Positions 1-5,687 of a DNA stretch of 14,217 bases are shown here, in pieces. The DNA is from Candidatus Woesearchaeota archaeon (GTDB taxonomy: Archaea; Nanobdellota; Nanobdellia; SCGC-AAA011-G17; UBA489): positions 1 to 14,217 of the forward strand of contig JACOVP010000023.1 of NCBI GenBank assembly GCA_016177265.1. The letters are read 5' to 3'. Below the pieces are notes generated by a model. It did no database searches. It worked only from the letters and a program-made list of their open reading frames with translations, and was not told the DNA's origin. The translations under genes were made by a program, and so were the position numbers. Each line of letters opens with the position of its first letter. Position 1 is the first letter of the stretch.

Positions 1-313
1 CTATAAAGGCTATCACAGTTAAAGCAGCTATGTTTATTACTTTATTTCTATTCTTCTTATAGTCATTTACTGTACAAATTCCCCTTCTTCGAAAGTAAAA
101 GTACAATGCGCCGAAAGCCAATAAAAGTCCGGCACCTCTAAAAGCCCATTTATAAGTTCCATATAAAAAATCTCCTAATGATGCTGCAAAAGTAACGCTA
201 CTTAATCCAAGCAAAACTAAAACTATTGGTGTTAAACAACAAAGTGAAGCGAAAATACTAGCAATTATCGAGATAAAAAATACATTCTTCTTTTCTTTTT
301 TCTCTAATTTCAT
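1..313 (-). CDS. MerT-like small membrane transporter (partial, C-terminus off the left edge)
   Basis: Reading the minus strand from the ATG at 313 gives an open frame of 104 codons with no stop before the window edge. The N-terminus is short and Lys-rich. It is followed by a membrane helix (about residues 11-39) carrying a Cys-Cys pair in the context ASLCCLTP, then LGLSSVTFAASLGD and a second helix (about 57-74) ending in FRRRGICT. A third hydrophobic stretch begins at the edge. The vicinal Cys pair in the first helix followed by a Gly/Ser-rich turn is the hallmark of MerT-family mercuric ion transporters, which pass Hg(II) from outside to a cytoplasmic reductase. The metal is inferred and could be another soft metal. 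Leu is mostly TTA and the segment is more AT-rich than its neighbours, so recent acquisition is possible. Its partners would lie outside the window. Confidence 0.7.
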   Translation of the reverse strand, partial: MKLEKKEKKNVFFISIIASIFASLCCLTPIVLVLLGLSSVTFAASLGDFLYGTYKWAFRGAGLLLAFGALYFYFRRRGICTVNDYKKNRNKVINIAALTVIAFI

Positions 314-334
314 GAAAATTCTTAAGTTTTTTAC

Positions 335-342
335 TTAATAAA
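335..342 (-). promoter_or_regulatory. TATA box for the MerT-like gene
   Basis: On the minus strand this reads TTTATTAA, centred about 25 bases upstream of the ATG at 313. That spacing is expected for an archaeal box A driving a leaderless transcript. Confidence 0.5.
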
Positions 343-563
343 TTTTATCTTTAACTGAAAAATGTGTAGATTAGTGACATTTAGTACCACTTTAAAATAG
401 CAAGATAAAAAGGAACATCCTTCATCAAATTTTTAATCAGAACTATGACTCGATTAATCTTTTAATGACCTTTACTTCTTTTTACCTCATTTGTCCCCTC
501 CATATGAGCCTCACGGCACACTGAGCTAAAATGTTTTTTCAACAGCGCCTCTGACTTCATAAC

Positions 564-573
564 ATTTAAAAAT
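564..573 (+). promoter_or_regulatory. TATA-like box for the CARF-like gene
   Basis: ATTTAAAAAT lies about 37 bases before the ATG at 606. This would place the transcript start near 594 and leave a leader of about 12 bases that includes the GGTGAT motif. Confidence 0.4.
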
Positions 574-596
574 GGGAGGATAGTAGGGAATACCAT

Positions 597-602
597 GGTG
601 AT
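597..602 (+). promoter_or_regulatory. Shine-Dalgarno GGTGAT deciding the start at 606
   Basis: GGTGAT is a perfect complement to the archaeal 16S rRNA 3' end (AUCACC) and sits three bases before ATG 606. The nearby ATG at 595 and GTG at 598 run into a stop within a few codons, so 606 is the usable start. Confidence 0.6.
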
Positions 603-605
603 AAA

Positions 606-962
606 ATGACAGAACTCGTAGCTTGCTTGAGCACAGGAAAAGGAACTTGGGGGCATGTCAATAGACTCATAGAAGATATCCAGTGGGACAAAGTCCTCTT
701 GTTTACAAATGCCTATGGGAAAGAGAATTTTAGTGCTAATGCAAAAACCGAGGTTGTGGTGATTGATCCTGAGCAAGGATTGAAAGAATTGCGGGATGTC
801 ATCTATACTGAACTCAAAGCAAGGGTGAAGAGCACTGAAATAGCAATTAATTTTATCTCTGGCACTGGGAAGGAACATATGGCGTTGATGGCTGCAGCGT
901 TAAAACTGGGGGTTGGAGTAAGGCTGATGGCGTTGACGAAAGAAGGGGCTGAGGAGATTTAA
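606..962 (+). CDS. Stand-alone CARF-like (Rossmann-fold) protein, 118 aa
   Basis: I do not recognise a named family with certainty. The protein begins with a beta strand and a Gly-rich turn (LVACLSTGKGTWGHV, residues 4-18), then a helix and the strand DKVLLFTN (28-35). Late in the chain it has NFISGTGKEHMALMAAA (82-98), a strand, S/T-G-T-G-K loop and helix, then a strand at 104-110. This order and the SGT-K-x-M loop resemble the CARF domain of CRISPR-associated proteins, where that loop helps bind cyclic oligonucleotides. The protein is only as long as one CARF-like domain and has no effector (HEPN, nuclease or HTH) part, so a sensor, ring-nuclease-like or unrelated nucleotide-binding role are all possible. 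It lies 48 bases upstream of Orc1/Cdc6 on the same strand, but Orc1/Cdc6 has its own TATA box. No Cas gene or CRISPR array is visible. Confidence 0.6.
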   Translation: MTELVACLSTGKGTWGHVNRLIEDIQWDKVLLFTNAYGKENFSANAKTEVVVIDPEQGLKELRDVIYTELKARVKSTEIAINFISGTGKEHMALMAAALKLGVGVRLMALTKEGAEEI

Positions 963-980
963 TACTCCATTACCATAATC

Positions 981-988
981 TTTATATC
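981..988 (+). promoter_or_regulatory. TATA box for orc1/cdc6
   Basis: TTTATATC is centred about 26 bases before ATG 1011. The sequence GGGGTGAG at 1001-1008, next to the start, also looks like a Shine-Dalgarno site. If transcription starts at the ATG, as the TATA spacing suggests, that site would not be in the mRNA, so the true transcript start is ambiguous. Confidence 0.55.
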
Positions 989-1010
989 CAAACAAATCTT
1001 GGGGTGAGCT

Positions 1011-2078
1011 ATGGGGTTGTTCGATACTGTCTTGAAAGATACTGAATCACTTTTTCTGGATACGTTACCCTTAGATATCGACTTTATTCCGCCCATCTTA
1101 GAGGGACGAGAGAATGAGCAACAGTATATTGCTACTTGCATCCAACCATTATTCCAAAAGAGGAATGGGAAAAATCTCTTCATTACTGGTGCTCCGGGGA
1201 TAGGAAAGACTGTGGCAACCAGATATGTCCTGAATGAACTCCATAAGAAAACCGATGATATCCATACTCTTTATATCAACTGCTGGAAAAAAGACACGCC
1301 CCATAAAGTAGCGTTAGAAATTTGTGACCAGATAGACTTCAAGTTTGTGCAGCAGCGGGATACCAATGAACTCTTTAAGGAGATTGCAAGAATTCTCAAT
1401 AAGAAAAGTGCTGTCATTGTCTTAGATGAGGCAGACAAGATCACGGATGAACAATTATTCTACCATTTACTTGAAGAGATCAACAGAAAAACAATTATTC
1501 TCATAACCAACAATGACCAATGGCTGTCGACGTTGGATGCAAGAATTAGATCACGGCTGATGTCTGAAACACTCATTTTTAAACCGTACACGTTTGAGGA
1601 AACAAAGAACATTTTGAAAAAACGGGTTGAGTTTGCTTTTCCTCCGGGAGTTTTGGACCAAAGAGCGTTTGCTATCATCGTTGAGAGGGCATTTGAAGCT
1701 AAAGACATTCGAGCTGGTCTGTACTTGTTAAAAGAGGCTGGAGAGATTGCAGAACAAAGTGCACAACGCAAGATTAGTATGAACCATGCAGCAAAAGCCA
1801 TTGCTAAATTAAAAGAGTTCAAACTGAAAAGCACTACGACCTTAGATGAGCATGAACAGCAGATTTTGGACATTATCAAACAGAACAATGGATTAACAAC
1901 CAAAGATCTTTATGCTGTGTACCAGAAAAAAGGAGGGGAACAGAGCTATTCTAATTTCCATAAGAAGATTAAATCACTGGAAAGCGGGAGGTTTATCACA
2001 CTAGAAGAGCAGAATGAGGGCGCTACCAGAGCAACTCTTGTCAAGTATGGGATGAAGACGCTGCAGGATTTTACTTAA
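1011..2078 (+). CDS. cdc6: Orc1/Cdc6 family replication initiator, AAA+ ATPase
   Basis: Archaeal Orc1/Cdc6 proteins bind origin DNA, melt it and load the MCM helicase. The 355-residue protein has Walker A GAPGIGKT (60-67) and Walker B VIVLDEAD (135-142). It also has a sensor-1 region ITNN (165-168), an arginine segment DARIRSRL (176-183) and a sensor-2-like KDIRAGLYLL (231-240). The C-terminal part (about 275-355) has the pattern of a winged helix with a Ser/Gly-rich wing. Length is slightly below the usual 380-420 residues, mainly through a compact N-terminus. ATG 1011 is supported by both a TATA box and a GGTGAG motif. Origins often lie beside this gene in archaea, but I see no clear origin-recognition repeats on either side. 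A paralogue acting as a regulator rather than an initiator cannot be excluded. Confidence 0.93.
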   Translation: MGLFDTVLKDTESLFLDTLPLDIDFIPPILEGRENEQQYIATCIQPLFQKRNGKNLFITGAPGIGKTVATRYVLNELHKKTDDIHTLYINCWKKDTPHKVALEICDQIDFKFVQQRDTNELFKEIARILNKKSAVIVLDEADKITDEQLFYHLLEEINRKTIILITNNDQWLSTLDARIRSRLMSETLIFKPYTFEETKNILKKRVEFAFPPGVLDQRAFAIIVERAFEAKDIRAGLYLLKEAGEIAEQSAQRKISMNHAAKAIAKLKEFKLKSTTTLDEHEQQILDIIKQNNGLTTKDLYAVYQKKGGEQSYSNFHKKIKSLESGRFITLEEQNEGATRATLVKYGMKTLQDFT

Positions 2079-2139
2079 ACATATTTTCTGTGATATCTAT
2101 ATAGGATTATCGGTTTACTTCTCAAAGGGGCGCCTGAGG

Positions 2140-2147
2140 TTTATAAA
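2140..2147 (+). promoter_or_regulatory. TATA box for the 66-aa acidic protein
   Basis: TTTATAAA is centred about 48 bases before ATG 2192, predicting a transcript start near 2170 and a leader of about 22 bases. It overlaps the in-frame ATG at 2147, which therefore cannot be in the mRNA. Confidence 0.65.
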
Positions 2148-2179
2148 TGGAAGTTTCTTTTCCTTGTCTATCAACACAA

Positions 2180-2187
2180 GAGGTGGT
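2180..2187 (+). promoter_or_regulatory. Shine-Dalgarno GAGGTGGT deciding the start at 2192
   Basis: GAGGTG matches the archaeal anti-SD and ends six bases before ATG 2192. Together with the TATA box at 2140, it moves the start 15 codons downstream of the longest ORF. Confidence 0.7.
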
Positions 2188-2191
2188 TGCC

Positions 2192-2392
2192 ATGGATCTG
2201 TCTTTGCCGACGATAGAAGACCTAACGAGCAAGCAACTGAGGAGACTGGGTTTAGGACGACACAAAGAACAAGAAGAGGATGAGGAGGATGACATTTACG
2301 CTGAGGAAGTCCTTCTTGACCTTGAGGATAATGACGAGATCTCTCCTGCAGAAGGTGGTTTCATGATGGGTTACTTGGAGGCTCTAGAGTAG
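2192..2392 (+). CDS. Small acidic protein of unknown function, 66 aa
   Basis: I do not recognise a named function. The N-terminus DLSLPTIEDLTSKQLRRLGL (2-21) looks like a short amphipathic region with a basic patch. It is followed by a strongly acidic stretch (about 24-47, rich in Glu/Asp) and a C-terminal ISPAEGGFMMGY motif (51-62). My memory is that short acidic proteins ending in a similar ISPxE..FMxGY motif occur in DPANN genomes, but I could not check this. The longest ORF starts at 2147; I chose 2192 because the TATA box covers the first ATG and a good SD sits before the second. The gene follows orc1/cdc6 and is convergent with the Lon-like gene, with only four bases between the two stops. 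The acidic, short chain would suit a protein-protein adaptor, which is inference only. Confidence 0.75.
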   Translation: MDLSLPTIEDLTSKQLRRLGLGRHKEQEEDEEDDIYAEEVLLDLEDNDEISPAEGGFMMGYLEALE

Positions 2393-2396
2393 GAAT

Positions 2397-3143
2397 TTAT
2401 TCCTTCTTTTCTTTTTTCTGGAGAAACGCTAAAGATTCATCTATAGTTGCGATGGGAATTATCTTTACGTTTGTTTGCATGTTCTTGATGTCTTCTGTAT
2501 AGTCTCTTGCTGGAATAAAGAGGATGTCTAACTGTTGTTTTTCTGCAGCAAGGATTTTTTGCTTGATGGCACCAACAGTGTAGACTTTCCCGTCTCTATC
2601 AAGATTACCGACTGCACCAATCTTTAAGCCATTTGTTAAATCTTTGTCTCCTAGTTGATTTATGGCTTCGAGGGCAAAGGCAACAGCAACTGATGGTCCT
2701 TCTGCAGAGACATTTATGGTAAGATTAAGCTCATCAACTGCCCTCTCTAGTCTTTTTGCCACCACATACTTTATATTCGTGACAGAGATATTCGTTGCTG
2801 ATTGCATCATAGCTTCAAATTGTTCTGAGGTTGTTCCTTTGGGCAAGAAATCACTGAGCTTTTTTGCTTCAACTGAAGGGCTTACTAATGCATATATCAC
2901 ATAGAATGGATTGGTGTTCAGTTTGTTAAACAGGGTTGTGTTGACGAGAGCAAAGTACTTATTCTCATAGACTGCAACTGATGGTGCATAGAAATGATTT
3001 TTTTCTTGGGTTGCAGATGTAAGAACAAATGTTTTGAGATTAAAGACTTCTCCTGGGGCGATGATGTAATAATCCAGAGGGATGAAGAACAAGACGATGA
3101 TTGCTAGAACGCCTATTGCAAGAACCTTTACTTGTTTCTTCAT
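2397..3143 (-). CDS. Membrane-anchored Lon-like S16 serine peptidase (YlbL/SdrC type, no ATPase)
   Basis: One N-terminal membrane helix (about residues 7-26) is followed by about 115 residues of extracytoplasmic sequence. A C-terminal Lon proteolytic domain follows (about 135-245). The expected S16 catalytic dyad is visible as Ser151 in the EGPS turn and Lys194 in VGAIKQKILAA, with the conserved DLTNGLKIGAVGNLDRDGKV segment between. There is no AAA+ module, unlike archaeal LonB. The middle region corresponds to where bacterial YlbL-type proteins carry a PDZ domain, but I cannot recognise one clearly. The probable role is proteolysis at the outer face of the cytoplasmic membrane. The gene has its own TATA box just past the stop of the DUF460 gene 36 bases upstream. 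Confidence 0.88.
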   Translation of the reverse strand: MKKQVKVLAIGVLAIIVLFFIPLDYYIIAPGEVFNLKTFVLTSATQEKNHFYAPSVAVYENKYFALVNTTLFNKLNTNPFYVIYALVSPSVEAKKLSDFLPKGTTSEQFEAMMQSATNISVTNIKYVVAKRLERAVDELNLTINVSAEGPSVAVAFALEAINQLGDKDLTNGLKIGAVGNLDRDGKVYTVGAIKQKILAAEKQQLDILFIPARDYTEDIKNMQTNVKIIPIATIDESLAFLQKKEKKE

Positions 3144-3167
3144 TATGTTGATGACAAGAAAGAACCC

Positions 3168-3174
3168 TATAAAT
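3168..3174 (-). promoter_or_regulatory. TATA box for the Lon-like peptidase
   Basis: The minus strand reads ATTTATA, centred 28 bases upstream of the ATG at 3143. It lies in the 36-base gap after the DUF460 stop, giving this gene a promoter separate from its upstream neighbour. Confidence 0.55.
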
Positions 3175-3179
3175 CTTTC

Positions 3180-4322
3180 TTAGGGCATGAATGTTGCTTG
3201 TCGTTCCTCTTGGTATTCTTGTACAATGGTAGAAAGTATGTCCTTCTTCTTTTTTTCTCGTTCGAGTGCTTGCTGGTCAATCAGAGCTATCCCTTCTTTT
3301 TCAATCATGGGGAGGTTTTTTGCATCAATAAAAGAAAAGCCCTGCTTGAGTAGTTCCTTGGTTGGTTGTTTTTTATAGATAATAGTAGCGACCTTATCTT
3401 TGAGGTATTGCAAGGACTTCTCACTGAAACTGTTGACATCATCTACTAGAATGATATCCTGGTCCTTCACTTTATTTTCAATCTCTTCCCACCCTAATGT
3501 TTTGCATTTTTTTGCAATGACTTTTCCCCTGCTCTCTATCAATAGTCTTGTTGCTTCATCAGCTTTTTGTTGCAATCGTTTCATTTCTTCCCGGTATTGT
3601 AGAATCTGCTGGTTGAGATGCTCTATTTTTTTGTTTTTGAAGGTGAGCATGTCTTCCATTTTCTTATTCGAGATGGTGTCCACTTTTTTGATAATAGTTT
3701 GCAGTTTTTTCTCCAGATATGTCGCTTTTTCCAGTAACGATTTGTTTTGCCTCTTAAGGTAAGTATTTTCTTCCAGAAGCCGAGATCGTTTGAATTTTAT
3801 TTTTACCTTTCTCCTCTTGATACGTATTTCTTCTTTGTCTTTCTTTTTGAATGATGCCACTGCTTCTGCAATATTATGCCCCTGCAACACCAAAATTTTT
3901 ATGTCGTTGGAGAGATGTTCCTTGCCCAGTTCTTTTAAGGTCTGGTCTATTTTCAAAAATGTTGGGCGGACTTCTCTAAATGCATGGATAGCTGCTGCAA
4001 GTGCATCTCGTTGATGATCATCTCTGGTTTTATACGGTTCTGTCAGCCGTGCTTTAAAACCAACTTTCATGTCTTCTTCTGGAGCAATCACTTTAGCACC
4101 TACTCGAGCAGCAAATTTTTCAATAAGCCCTGGAATATGTCTGACATCTGTGCCAATCACTAGTACTTTTCCTTCTGCTGTGATCTCTGCAAGCAATGTC
4201 CTCAAATTAAGGCTCTTTGAGCTCTTCAGCTTCAGGAGATTCCCTTCTGCGTCCAAGACGGCATATGCTGTCGTTATGCCCGGGTCTATGCCAATGATGA
4301 GTGGTTGTGGGTACAAGGTCAT
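3180..4322 (-). CDS. DUF460 family protein: RNase H-like domain plus coiled coil
   Basis: The N-terminal 120 residues form a RuvC/RNase H-like fold typical of archaeal DUF460 (COG2433). Visible pieces are GIDPGITTAYAVLD (11-24, first acidic residue Asp13), VIGTDVRH (55-62, Asp59), PEEDM (81-85) and the signature KTRDDHQRDALAAA (98-111). These acidic and His residues could bind metal for nuclease activity, but activity is inferred from the fold. Residues about 160-180 are very basic, and a long coiled coil follows (about 181-265). The C-terminal domain (about 265-380) has an alternating strand/helix pattern, IILVDDVNSFS then ATIIYKK. At 380 residues it is shorter than many euryarchaeal members, which I recall at over 600. 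It is divergent from the metallophosphoesterase and shares a TATA region with it. Confidence 0.85.
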   Translation of the reverse strand: MTLYPQPLIIGIDPGITTAYAVLDAEGNLLKLKSSKSLNLRTLLAEITAEGKVLVIGTDVRHIPGLIEKFAARVGAKVIAPEEDMKVGFKARLTEPYKTRDDHQRDALAAAIHAFREVRPTFLKIDQTLKELGKEHLSNDIKILVLQGHNIAEAVASFKKKDKEEIRIKRRKVKIKFKRSRLLEENTYLKRQNKSLLEKATYLEKKLQTIIKKVDTISNKKMEDMLTFKNKKIEHLNQQILQYREEMKRLQQKADEATRLLIESRGKVIAKKCKTLGWEEIENKVKDQDIILVDDVNSFSEKSLQYLKDKVATIIYKKQPTKELLKQGFSFIDAKNLPMIEKEGIALIDQQALEREKKKKDILSTIVQEYQEERQATFMP

Positions 4323-4342
4323 GTTTTCCTAGGGGAATAAAG

Positions 4343-4350
4343 TATAAAAA
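4343..4350. promoter_or_regulatory. Shared TATA element between two divergent genes
   Basis: TATAAAAA on the plus strand is centred about 27 bases before ATG 4374, and the same bases read TTTTTATA on the minus strand about 25 bases before ATG 4322. The starts are 51 bases apart and I see no second TATA-like sequence between them, so one element appears to serve both leaderless genes. Confidence 0.65.
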
Positions 4351-4373
4351 CCTTGTTTTTCTCTGGTTTTCCT

Positions 4374-4961
4374 ATGAACATCCTTGCGTTTACTGATGTG
4401 CATGCAAATAAGAAGATGCTCCTCACCCTAGTCAAGAAAGCGAAGCAGGCTGATCTCTTGATTTGCTGTGGGGATATATCGGTCTTTGAACAGGGGTTTA
4501 AGCAGTCGTTGAAGATTCTTACCCACGTAGAAAAGCCCTTGTTGCTTATCCATGGCAACCATGAGGAAGAGCGCACTGTTGAGGATGTGCGCATGAAATA
4601 TGTCATTCCTTTTCACAGAAAGCCCTATAGAATTGCAAATTATTTATTCCTCGGTCATGGTGGTGGCGGATTTTCAATGGTTGATCGGAAGCTAGAGAAA
4701 CGGTTGCCACACCTGAAAGCAAAAATTCATCCCGGAGATAAAGTTATTTTTGTGACGCATGCTCCCCCTCATCATACGGAACTGGATTATCTGCCTCTCT
4801 TTGGTCATGTAGGATGTAGGAGCATTACGAAGGCTCTTCGAGAATTGAAACCACAATTGTTTTTATGCGGACATCTCCATGAGAATTTCAATGTTCGTCA
4901 GAAGATGGACAAAACCTTGCTGCTTAATCCTGGTCCTTTTGGGACATTGATTGAGCTGTAA
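4374..4961 (+). CDS. Calcineurin-like metallophosphoesterase, 195 aa
   Basis: The five metal-binding motifs of the family are present in order: TDVHAN (Asp8, His10), CCGDIS (Asp34), HGNHEE (Asn62, His63, with Glu instead of the usual Asp after His), VTHAPPHH (His129) and CGHLHE (His167, His169). This is a compact single-domain YfcE/MJ0936-like phosphoesterase, expected to be cytoplasmic with two metal ions; the substrate is unknown. The longest ORF begins at a TTG at 4353, but the TATA box at 4343 and the family N-terminus (MNILAFTD) support ATG 4374 and a leaderless mRNA. The last 38 bases overlap the convergent DedA gene, and a run of eight T follows the stop. Confidence 0.93.
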   Translation: MNILAFTDVHANKKMLLTLVKKAKQADLLICCGDISVFEQGFKQSLKILTHVEKPLLLIHGNHEEERTVEDVRMKYVIPFHRKPYRIANYLFLGHGGGGFSMVDRKLEKRLPHLKAKIHPGDKVIFVTHAPPHHTELDYLPLFGHVGCRSITKALRELKPQLFLCGHLHENFNVRQKMDKTLLLNPGPFGTLIEL

Positions 4962-5598
4962 TCTTTTTTTTACGGTAGTGCATCCAGAGTTCTTTGATAA
5001 CTGGAATAAAAGAGATAAGAATAATGATAAGGATAACCAAGGTGAAATTTCTCTTTATGGCCGGAATATTTCCAAAATAATACCCCCCGAAGACAAAGAG
5101 GGCAATCCAAGTAATTCCTCCTAGAATATTGTAGGTGATAAATTTCCCGTAGTTCATTTTGCCGATGCCAGCAACGAAAGGAGCAAACGTCCTGATGATA
5201 GGAATATAACGAGCGAGGATGATGGTCTTAGCACCGTGCTTTTCATAGAACTGTTCTGTCTTATACAAGTATTCTTTCTTCAAGAAACGGATTTTTTCAT
5301 GAAAGACCTTAGGACCAAGATGGTAGCCGATCCAGTAGTTGACGGTATCTCCTAGGATGGCAGCACTGCTCAAGAGGATAAAGAGCCAGAGCACATTCAG
5401 AGAACCTTGGGCTGCAAAAGCGCCAACAGCAAAGACTAGAGAATCTCCTGGGAGGAAAGGAGTAATAACAATGCCTGTTTCTAGAAAAATAATGATAAAG
5501 AGGATAGCATAAATCCAGGTTCCATACGCTTCAAATATTATATCGAGGTATTTATCTATGTGCAGGATAATTTCTAGAAAATCTAGGATGAGGGCCAT
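4924..5598 (-). CDS. DedA family membrane protein (VTT domain)
   Basis: DedA proteins are polytopic membrane proteins linked to lipid transport (undecaprenyl-phosphate and phospholipid flipping in bacteria) and to proton motive force. This 224-residue protein has hydrophobic segments near 27-45, 52-64, 68-92, 124-145, 152-176 and 184-203. The family motifs are present: FLETGIVITPFLPGDSLVF (38-56) with Glu40 and the PGD turn, and ARYIPIIRTFAPFVAG (129-144) with two key Arg residues (130 and 136). The C-terminus is cytoplasmic-looking and basic. ATG 5598 has a TATA-like box 26 bases upstream. Its 3' end overlaps the convergent metallophosphoesterase by 38 bases. In archaea a role with polyprenyl-phosphate or archaeal lipids is plausible, but that is inference. 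Confidence 0.93.
   Translation of the reverse strand: MALILDFLEIILHIDKYLDIIFEAYGTWIYAILFIIIFLETGIVITPFLPGDSLVFAVGAFAAQGSLNVLWLFILLSSAAILGDTVNYWIGYHLGPKVFHEKIRFLKKEYLYKTEQFYEKHGAKTIILARYIPIIRTFAPFVAGIGKMNYGKFITYNILGGITWIALFVFGGYYFGNIPAIKRNFTLVILIIILISFIPVIKELWMHYRKKKITAQSMSQKDQD
4964..4971 (+). terminator. Oligo-T terminator after the phosphoesterase, inside the opposing gene
   Basis: Eight T residues begin two bases after the phosphoesterase stop. Archaeal RNA polymerase terminates at such runs. On the other strand the same bases encode Lys codons near the C-terminus of the DedA protein. Confidence 0.6.
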
Positions 5599-5620
5599 CG
5601 CCTTACCAAGAATGAGGTTC

Positions 5621-5628
5621 TCTTAAAA
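5621..5628 (-). promoter_or_regulatory. TATA-like box for the DedA gene
   Basis: The minus strand reads TTTTAAGA, centred about 26 bases before the ATG at 5598, consistent with a leaderless mRNA. Confidence 0.45.
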
Positions 5629-5657
5629 CTTTCGTTGTGGAAGAGTAGTGAGTAAAG

Positions 5658-5667
5658 AACTTAAAGA
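5658..5667 (+). promoter_or_regulatory. TATA-like box for the PAS/STAS-like gene
   Basis: AACTTAAAGA is centred about 25 bases before ATG 5688 and is followed by a pyrimidine-rich stretch, as at other promoters in this window. Confidence 0.5.
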
Positions 5668-5687
5668 GATCTCTCTTTCCTTCTTGT

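Larger units (their letters stand above)
314..605. other. Divergent intergenic region, no gene recognised
   Basis: This stretch separates the leftward MerT-like gene from the rightward CARF-like gene. Bases 314-480 are very AT-rich. I found only trivial ORFs (12 codons or fewer) on the plus strand. The minus-strand ORF that covers 462-605 is mostly a shadow of the next gene. The stretch holds the promoters of both flanking genes and a short ATTAA/TTAAT inverted repeat near 453-467. I see no repeated origin-recognition-box motifs, although Orc1/Cdc6 lies less than 700 bases away. Confidence 0.6.

Noticed and set aside
462..878. 138-codon minus-strand ORF across the CARF-like gene start
   Set aside because: It is mostly antisense to the gene at 606-962, which has the better start, ribosome site and fold-like pattern; the product has no recognisable motif.
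2393..2404. GGAATTTATTCC palindrome between the convergent stops
   Set aside because: The stem is only five base pairs with a two-base loop, too small for a credible hairpin terminator, and it overlaps the Lon-like stop codon; only the following T/C-rich stretch might aid termination.
4353..4373. TTG start seven codons upstream for the metallophosphoesterase
   Set aside because: It lies right behind the TATA box, upstream of the expected transcript start, and the family N-terminus begins at the ATG at 4374.
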